Part shown: positions 59,022-64,000 of the stretch, in pieces
Numbering within the stretch: the first letter of the stretch is position 1
Layout: each line of letters starts with the position of its first letter
NCBI RefSeq assembly: GCF_000015245.1
Contig: NC_008700.1
Span: 1,494,001-1,558,000, forward strand
Length of the DNA: 64,000 bases
Reading direction: 5' to 3'
From: Shewanella amazonensis SB2B
Lineage (GTDB): Bacteria > Pseudomonadota > Gammaproteobacteria > Enterobacterales > Shewanellaceae
Translations under genes and position numbers: made by a program
Notes under the pieces: model-generated
What the model was told of the DNA's origin: nothing
What the model saw: the letters and a program-made list of their open reading frames with translations, nothing else
Databases searched by the model: none

Positions 59022-60167
59022 ATGAGATTCATCCATACCTCAGACTGGCATCTGGGCCGCACACTGCACAATCAGTCGTTACTGGACGAGCAGGCGCAGA
59101 TGCTGGAGACCCTGCTGACACTCATCGAGACCCACGAGGTGGATGCACTCGTGATAGCAGGCGATATCTTCGACCGCTCCGTGCCACCGGCCGCCGCAGT
59201 GAGTCTTCTGGATGATTTTCTCGATAAGGTTGTCCAGCAGCTCAAGGTGAGCGTCATTGCTATCGGCGGTAATCACGATGGCCAGGAGCGATTGGCCTTT
59301 GGAGCAAGGCAAATGGCCGGTGCCGGCCTTTATATTCAGGGGCCGGTCAGGGCCAGTATTGAACCCGTCCACATTGATGGGAAGCAAGGCGCTGCATTTT
59401 TCTACCCCATCCCTTATGCGGAGCCTGCGCTCGTTCGCCATCTGCTGAATGATGAGGATATTCACAGCCATCAGGATGCCATGGCGGCCTTGCTGGCAAA
59501 GGTTACGGCCCACAACAGTGACGGGCTGCCCAAGATAGTCATAAGTCACTGCTTTTTAGACGGTGGCAACGAGTCTGATTCAGAGCGCCCCCTGTCAATC
59601 GGCGGCGCCGACAAGATTTCACCGGCGCTGTTCGCACCATTCGATTACGCTGCCCTTGGGCATCTGCATGGCCCACAATATAAGGGCGCAGAGCATGTGC
59701 GCTACAGCGGCTCTCCCTTGAAATACTCCTTCAGCGAGCAGCACCAAAATAAGTCGGTCACCCTGGTGAATATATTGCCCGGCCAGGCACCGGATATCCG
59801 TTTGCTGCCCATCAAACCCCAGCGCGATGTGCGCATTATCGAAGGCTATCTGGATGCGCTCCTTACACGGGGAGCAAGCGACCCCGGCCGGGATGATTAC
59901 CTGATGGTGCGATTGCTCGATACCCATGCCATTTTAGAACCCATGGCAAAGCTTCGGGCAATCTACCCGAATGTGCTGCACCTTGAACGTACCGGGCTGA
60001 TGCAGGAAAGGGCACTGGAGGGGCCTGGCCGAGAGCGCATGCAAAAAAGCGAACTGACCATGTTTGAAGATTTCTTTACTCAGGTTCAGGGGGAACCCCT
60101 TTCCGGGCCACAAAAAACATTGATGTCCGAATTGATTGCCTCCTTGCACAGGGAGGGCGGTCAATGA
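59022..60167 (+). CDS. sbcD: SbcD nuclease subunit
   Basis: Mre11-type Mn-dependent nuclease of the SbcCD complex, which trims DNA ends and hairpins; 381 residues (E. coli 400). Phosphoesterase motifs: TSDWHLGRTLH (D8, H10), IAGDIFDRSVPP, AIGGNHDGQERL, ISHCFLDGG and ALGHLHGPQ. Stop and sbcC start overlap by 4 bases (ATGA). Confidence 0.96.
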   Translation: MRFIHTSDWHLGRTLHNQSLLDEQAQMLETLLTLIETHEVDALVIAGDIFDRSVPPAAAVSLLDDFLDKVVQQLKVSVIAIGGNHDGQERLAFGARQMAGAGLYIQGPVRASIEPVHIDGKQGAAFFYPIPYAEPALVRHLLNDEDIHSHQDAMAALLAKVTAHNSDGLPKIVISHCFLDGGNESDSERPLSIGGADKISPALFAPFDYAALGHLHGPQYKGAEHVRYSGSPLKYSFSEQHQNKSVTLVNILPGQAPDIRLLPIKPQRDVRIIEGYLDALLTRGASDPGRDDYLMVRLLDTHAILEPMAKLRAIYPNVLHLERTGLMQERALEGPGRERMQKSELTMFEDFFTQVQGEPLSGPQKTLMSELIASLHREGGQ

Positions 60168-63100
60168 AGCCCTTAACCCTTGCCATCACCGCCTTTGGTC
60201 CCTTCGTGGACACCCAAACCCTGGACTTCCGCGCCCTTGGCGAGTGGCCCTTGTTCCTGATTAACGGGCCGACCGGAGCGGGCAAAACCACGATCCTCGA
60301 TGCAATTTGTTTTGCACTTTACGGCAAAACCACCGGCAATGAGCGCGAAGGCACCCAGATGCGCTGTGATGCCGCCCCCGATGATGTGTTGACCGAAGTA
60401 ACCTTTGAATTTGGTCTGGGTGACAAGGTGTATCGGGTGAAACGGATGCCCGAGCAGCAGCGGGCCAAAAAGAGCGGCGAAGGCTTTACGGTACAAAAGA
60501 GTGACGCCCTGCTTGAGCGTATTGAAGGCGAACACACCACACCACTTGCGGCCGGTAAAGTCACTGAGGTCACGGCGCAGATTGAAGATCTGTTGGGGCT
60601 TGAGGTCGAGCAATTTCGTCAGGTCATGGTGCTGCCCCAGGGGCAGTTTCGAAAACTCTTGCTGGCAGACTCAAAAGAGCGTGAGGCTATTTTTGGCCAA
60701 CTCTTTCAAACCGGCATTTACAAACGCATCGAAGACAGTCTCAAGCAAAAGGCGCTGGAGCTTAAAGCCAGGGCCAAAGAGCTTGAGGCCCGAAGAGCGG
60801 GCATTTTGGAAACCGCCGGCGCCGAGAGTGTAGAAGCTTTAAATGATGCCATTTCAGCCTTAGCCCCCGAGCTTGCCAGTGCCACCAAGGCGAAACAGGC
60901 TGCCGAGGCAAAGCTTACTGCCGCCAAAGCACAGCGTGAGGCTGCTGAGGCAAAGCTGCGGGAGTTCAGTGCCCTTAACGACACCAGGCTGAGGTTGGAG
61001 GCTGAAAACGCCAAAGCAGAGTCTATGGCGGCGCTTGGTATGCAGCTTGAGCGTGCCGCTCTTGCAGAATCCCTTGCCGGTACCTGGCAAGCGTGGGAAG
61101 AACGTGCAAAAGAGCGAAAGAGTGCTGAAGCCGCCGCAGTAATGGCGGCTGAGGCCGCGAAGCAAGCAGAATTAAGTTATGCCAATGCAAAAACGGCTGC
61201 CGCCGCTTTGCCGGAATTGGAAGCCAGACGGCATCAGCTGAAAAATGAAGCCGAGCGACTGGCAGAGTGGCGCCCGCGGATGCACCGGTTGTCGGCGCTA
61301 AACGAGGCTATCACCGGGCTCGGGCAGACGCTTAACGCCCTGGACGCCAATCTTGCCCATGTCCGAAGCCGCCTTGGTGACACTCAGGGGCGCATAGCGA
61401 TGCTTACCCAGCAGCGACGAGACTTGTCTGCGCTTGCGAGCACTGCTGGCAGCCTTGAGGCCACCTTGGTGCAGCAAACCCACGTGTTTGAGCGGCATCA
61501 GCAATTGATTGAAAAAGAGCGTCAGGCGCAAAAGCTCGCCACCGAGCTTTCGCGGCTGGAAGCGGATGGACGTCAGGCCAAGGCTAATCAGGATAATCTG
61601 ACCCGTGCCCGTGAACTGCTCGAACTCGCCTGGCATCAAGGGCAGGCGGCAATGTTGGCGGCAAGACTCTTACCCGGTGCTCCTTGCCCGGTGTGCGGCA
61701 GTGTGGAGCATCCCAGTCCAGCCCACCACGAGGGAGCGCTCCCAGGCGATGATGAGCTTGCTGCAGCAAGAGAAGCCGAGCAACAGGCTCGGGAAATGCT
61801 GAGCCGCGCCCGCTCTGAATACAAAGCGCAGAAGCAGCGCCTGGAGGTCATGCAGCAGGAGCTTGCCAATGACGCCGCCGCGCTCGGTGACGCGCTTGCC
61901 ACCAGTCTTGAGCAAAAACAGTATGCACTTGGCCAAAGGCGCGAGGCCTGCCAAAACGCGAAGGCCGCCCAACAATCGCTGCAAGCGCTGGAGCATGAGC
62001 TTGAGCAACTCGACAACACGCAAAAGCAGCTACTTGCCGATATCGATGGCCTGCAGCGCCAACGAGATCAGCACTCTGGAGAGCTTCAAAAGGCCTGCGG
62101 CGAGCAAGAAAGCCTCGCTGGCGCCATGCCGGAACTTTGTCAGCGCCTTGGTAACGAGCAGGCGTTTGATGCCCACCTTGCGGCGCTCTCTCAGGACATT
62201 GAGGCCTTAAGCGGACAAATGGAAAAGCTGCAAACCCAGCTGAGTGACGCTCAAATCCGTCAAACCCAATGCAATGAGCGAAGGGCGGCGCTGCAGCAAA
62301 CCTTGAGCGAGGCCCGCAGCCGTGAAGCGGCGGCCAAAGCGCGCTTTGATACTGAGCTGGCAGCAAAGGGCTTTAATGATGTGGTGAGTTTCAATCAGGC
62401 ACGCATGACAGCTGATGACATGGGCGATGCCAAAAGCCGTATTGCCACCTGGCAGCAGCAGTTGGCTGGGCTTAAAGAGCGCATGGCTGCACAGCAAGAA
62501 TCCCTTGGTGATGTGTTGCCACCGGATCTGACTGAGCTTGCTGCACTTGAAACGGCGGCGCAGGATGGCTTTAACCAATGCAACCAGCAATGGCAGGTAC
62601 TCAACGATACTCAGGTAATGTACAGCCGCGCCAGGGCACAGCTTGGCACCGAAGCCGAGGTCGCCGCCAGGCTCGATGAGGAATATGCCGTGGTGGGCAC
62701 CTTGTCGGATGCAGCCAGTGGTATGACGGGAGCCAGGATCAGCCTGCAGCGGTTTGTGCTGGGTGTGCTCCTGGATGATGTGCTTATCGAGGCGAGCGAG
62801 CGTTTGCATCGCATGAGCAAAGGCCGTTACCGTTTGCTTCGCCGTGAAGACAAAGCCAAGGGCAACCGGGCGTCGGGTTTGGATTTGGAAGTGGAGGATG
62901 CCTACACCGGCAAGTTGCGTCCCGTAGCAACCCTGAGCGGCGGCGAAAGTTTCATGGCCGCATTGTCGCTGGCGCTGGGCTTGTCAGATGTGGTTCAGGC
63001 CTATGCGGGCGGTATTAAGCTCGACACCCTCTTTATCGATGAAGGCTTTGGCAGTTTGGATCAGGACTCGCTGGAGCTGGCGGTGCGCACCCTGGTGGAC

Positions 63101-63226
63101 CTGCAATCATCAGGACGCATGATAGGGGTGATATCCCACGTGACCGAGATGAAAGAGCAGATCCAGACCCGGGTAGATATCCATAAAGACACCGTAGGCA
63201 GTCAAATTCGCCTGACTGTAGCGTGA
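60164..63226 (+). CDS. sbcC: SbcC ATPase subunit
   Basis: Rad50/SMC-type ATPase partner of SbcD, 1020 residues (E. coli 1048). Walker A GPTGAGKTT at 35-43; about 700 residues of coiled coil (Ala/Glu/Leu/Gln-rich) with the zinc hook CPVCG near 507; the C-terminal half has signature LSGGESFMAALSLALGLS and Walker B LDTLFIDEGFGSLD. Zn at the hook joins two SbcC arms. Coupled to sbcD. Confidence 0.97.
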   Translation: MKPLTLAITAFGPFVDTQTLDFRALGEWPLFLINGPTGAGKTTILDAICFALYGKTTGNEREGTQMRCDAAPDDVLTEVTFEFGLGDKVYRVKRMPEQQRAKKSGEGFTVQKSDALLERIEGEHTTPLAAGKVTEVTAQIEDLLGLEVEQFRQVMVLPQGQFRKLLLADSKEREAIFGQLFQTGIYKRIEDSLKQKALELKARAKELEARRAGILETAGAESVEALNDAISALAPELASATKAKQAAEAKLTAAKAQREAAEAKLREFSALNDTRLRLEAENAKAESMAALGMQLERAALAESLAGTWQAWEERAKERKSAEAAAVMAAEAAKQAELSYANAKTAAAALPELEARRHQLKNEAERLAEWRPRMHRLSALNEAITGLGQTLNALDANLAHVRSRLGDTQGRIAMLTQQRRDLSALASTAGSLEATLVQQTHVFERHQQLIEKERQAQKLATELSRLEADGRQAKANQDNLTRARELLELAWHQGQAAMLAARLLPGAPCPVCGSVEHPSPAHHEGALPGDDELAAAREAEQQAREMLSRARSEYKAQKQRLEVMQQELANDAAALGDALATSLEQKQYALGQRREACQNAKAAQQSLQALEHELEQLDNTQKQLLADIDGLQRQRDQHSGELQKACGEQESLAGAMPELCQRLGNEQAFDAHLAALSQDIEALSGQMEKLQTQLSDAQIRQTQCNERRAALQQTLSEARSREAAAKARFDTELAAKGFNDVVSFNQARMTADDMGDAKSRIATWQQQLAGLKERMAAQQESLGDVLPPDLTELAALETAAQDGFNQCNQQWQVLNDTQVMYSRARAQLGTEAEVAARLDEEYAVVGTLSDAASGMTGARISLQRFVLGVLLDDVLIEASERLHRMSKGRYRLLRREDKAKGNRASGLDLEVEDAYTGKLRPVATLSGGESFMAALSLALGLSDVVQAYAGGIKLDTLFIDEGFGSLDQDSLELAVRTLVDLQSSGRMIGVISHVTEMKEQIQTRVDIHKDTVGSQIRLTVA

Positions 63227-63260
63227 GCAAGGGCGAATAACGCTTGAGCAAGGGTGAATA
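63224..63260 (+). repeat. Short imperfect tandem repeat at the sbcC stop
   Basis: TGAGCAAGGGCGAATA (63224-63239) is repeated 21 bp on as TGAGCAAGGGTGAATA (63245-63260) with one change. The first copy contains the sbcC stop codon. Probably a local duplication. Confidence 0.6.
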
Positions 63261-63372
63261 GGGGCGGGATTTTCCATGAAAGCAGATGTCAGCTCACATT
63301 TTTCAATGCTGGCTTTTGCTAATGTCCGGTTGTTTAAAGCCCATTACATGGCGCAGTATCGCCTGAAAAGGC

Positions 63373-63400
63373 TTGTGTCCTGCGGCTTTTTTGGTATAAA
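63373..63400 (+). promoter_or_regulatory. Promoter of the M23-type peptidase gene
   Basis: TTGTGT (63373-63378), 16-bp spacer, TGG-TATAAA extended -10 (63392-63400). It lies 72 bp before the TTG start. Confidence 0.5.
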
Positions 63401-63472
63401 AGAAACCAATCCCTGCAAAATGACAGGGAAATATACCAATAATAACGACTGGCATTAAGGGAAACTTCAGGG

Positions 63473-64000
63473 TTGCTTAATCAAATATATAATAAAAACA
63501 ATATGTTTTTTTCGCATATTGCCAGTTTGCCCAGCTTCCACAAACGTCTGTTGCTGGTGGGCGGTTTACTGGTAGGTGTCTCCGTTATGTGGCCCACGGC
63601 GCAGCAGCCGGTTGTTGGCCGAATCCCTATTGCGCTCGATATTGAATCTCTCCTGCCACAGGTTTCCGAAGCACCTTTGCCATTGGCTGCCAGTGAGTCT
63701 GTGGCAGATTTCGACCATTTAATTGTTTCCGGCGACACGCTCAGCGGTCTGTTTTCCCGTGCCGGAGTAGACCAGCAAACCATGTACAAGGTGCTGGAAG
63801 CAGATATGAACATTCTGGCGCTGGATACCCTGATGCCGGATAACCGCATCAAATTCTGGCTGGATGAAAAGGGCGATCTACAAAAACTCGAACTCTATTT
63901 CAGTCCGGCCCGCCAGGTGGTGTTCAGCCGTTTCGAAGATGGCAGTTTTAACGTCGATGAGATTGTGGTCGATGGCCTTTGGCAAAACCGCATTGCCAGT
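63473..64000 (+). CDS. 5' part of an M23-type (MepM-like) cell-wall endopeptidase
   Basis: 176 codons are open to the window edge. A short cytoplasmic N-terminus is followed by a membrane anchor (about 26-43, LLLVGGLLVGVSVMWP), a linker, and an OapA/LysM-like domain starting DHLIVSGDTLSGLFSRAGVD, very like E. coli MepM (YVVSTGDTLSSILNQYGID). The catalytic M23 domain lies beyond 64000. The start is TTG at 63473 (AAGGGAA 9 nt upstream) or ATG at 63503, which has no ribosome site. Likely role: cutting peptidoglycan cross-links for growth. Confidence 0.78.
   Translation, partial: MLNQIYNKNNMFFSHIASLPSFHKRLLLVGGLLVGVSVMWPTAQQPVVGRIPIALDIESLLPQVSEAPLPLAASESVADFDHLIVSGDTLSGLFSRAGVDQQTMYKVLEADMNILALDTLMPDNRIKFWLDEKGDLQKLELYFSPARQVVFSRFEDGSFNVDEIVVDGLWQNRIAS

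Noticed and set aside
63276..63458. 60-codon open frame between sbcC and the M23-type gene
   Set aside because: It contains the likely promoter of the next gene, has no recognisable domain, and codon use is not like a gene. A small protein cannot be fully excluded.
1..64000. Defence islands, prophage, transposons, integrons or CRISPR arrays
   Set aside because: No transposase, integrase, phage structural gene, restriction enzyme or direct-repeat array was seen; the gene content is core chromosome.

Overview
The window is a stretch of gammaproteobacterial chromosome, most likely from the genus Shewanella. The evidence is gene content and order: feoA-feoB-glnS, tig-clpP-clpX-lon-hupB-ppiD, fabV-sapFDCBA-pspF divergent from pspABC-ycjX-ycjF, a methionine gamma-lyase, divergent dinG/polB, a porin, a TonB-dependent receptor, and a DUF3450-ExbB-ExbB-ExbD-TonB-TPR operon. 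From memory this order resembles S. oneidensis MR-1, but I could run no alignment. There is no insertion sequence, prophage, CRISPR array, integrase or rRNA. Most of the region is core genome, cleanly organised with many intrinsic terminators.

Layout. 1-3000: the start of a leftward secreted protein runs off the edge; a 395-bp divergent regulatory region with a strong CRP-like site and a candidate Fur box separates it from feoAB (ferrous iron uptake). 3161-10181: glnS, a Yip1-type membrane protein, miaE, lpxH, ppiB, cysS, folD. 10349-10767: a tRNA operon (Pro-TGG, Arg-TCT, His-GTG). 10792-19455: the protein quality-control block tig, clpP, clpX, lon, hupB, ppiD. 19527-21480: ung and fabV. 21577-32161: sapABCDF and pspF to the left, pspABC-ycjX-ycjF to the right from a sigma-54 promoter. 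32273-34111: methionine gamma-lyase, a ComEA-like protein and the 4.5S RNA of the signal recognition particle. 34118-39566: six tightly packed leftward genes (dinG, a TSUP transporter, priC, a DUF2057 protein, a histone-deacetylase-fold hydrolase, a ComFB-family protein). They are headed by a perfect SOS box shared with the divergent DNA polymerase II gene.

42292-53653 is the most interesting part: a porin, a large TonB-dependent receptor, a TPR/2OG-oxygenase-like protein, and a six-gene energising operon (DUF3450, a TtpC-like ExbB with a long periplasmic N-terminus, ExbB, ExbD, TonB, a TPR protein). A 20-bp perfect palindrome lies over the -35 of that operon. The receptor and the energising genes have strongly biased codons, suggesting high expression; the gene between them does not. 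The substrate is unknown and I see no Fur box in front of either unit.

53696-64000: a degenerate GGDEF protein, a DUF885 lipoprotein, ppiC, a GNAT acetyltransferase, a YbcJ-type S4 protein (TTG start), rraB with a His/Cys tail, a possible small RNA, a second TSUP transporter, sbcD-sbcC, and the 5' part of an M23-type (MepM-like) cell-wall peptidase cut by the right edge.

No obviously new defence or mobile system is present. The best leads are regulatory (CRP/Fur at the left edge, the tig/clpP terminator-promoter overlap, the SOS operon carrying priC, two matching TTGAC-N4-GTCAA palindromes) and the uncharacterised receptor/TonB cluster.
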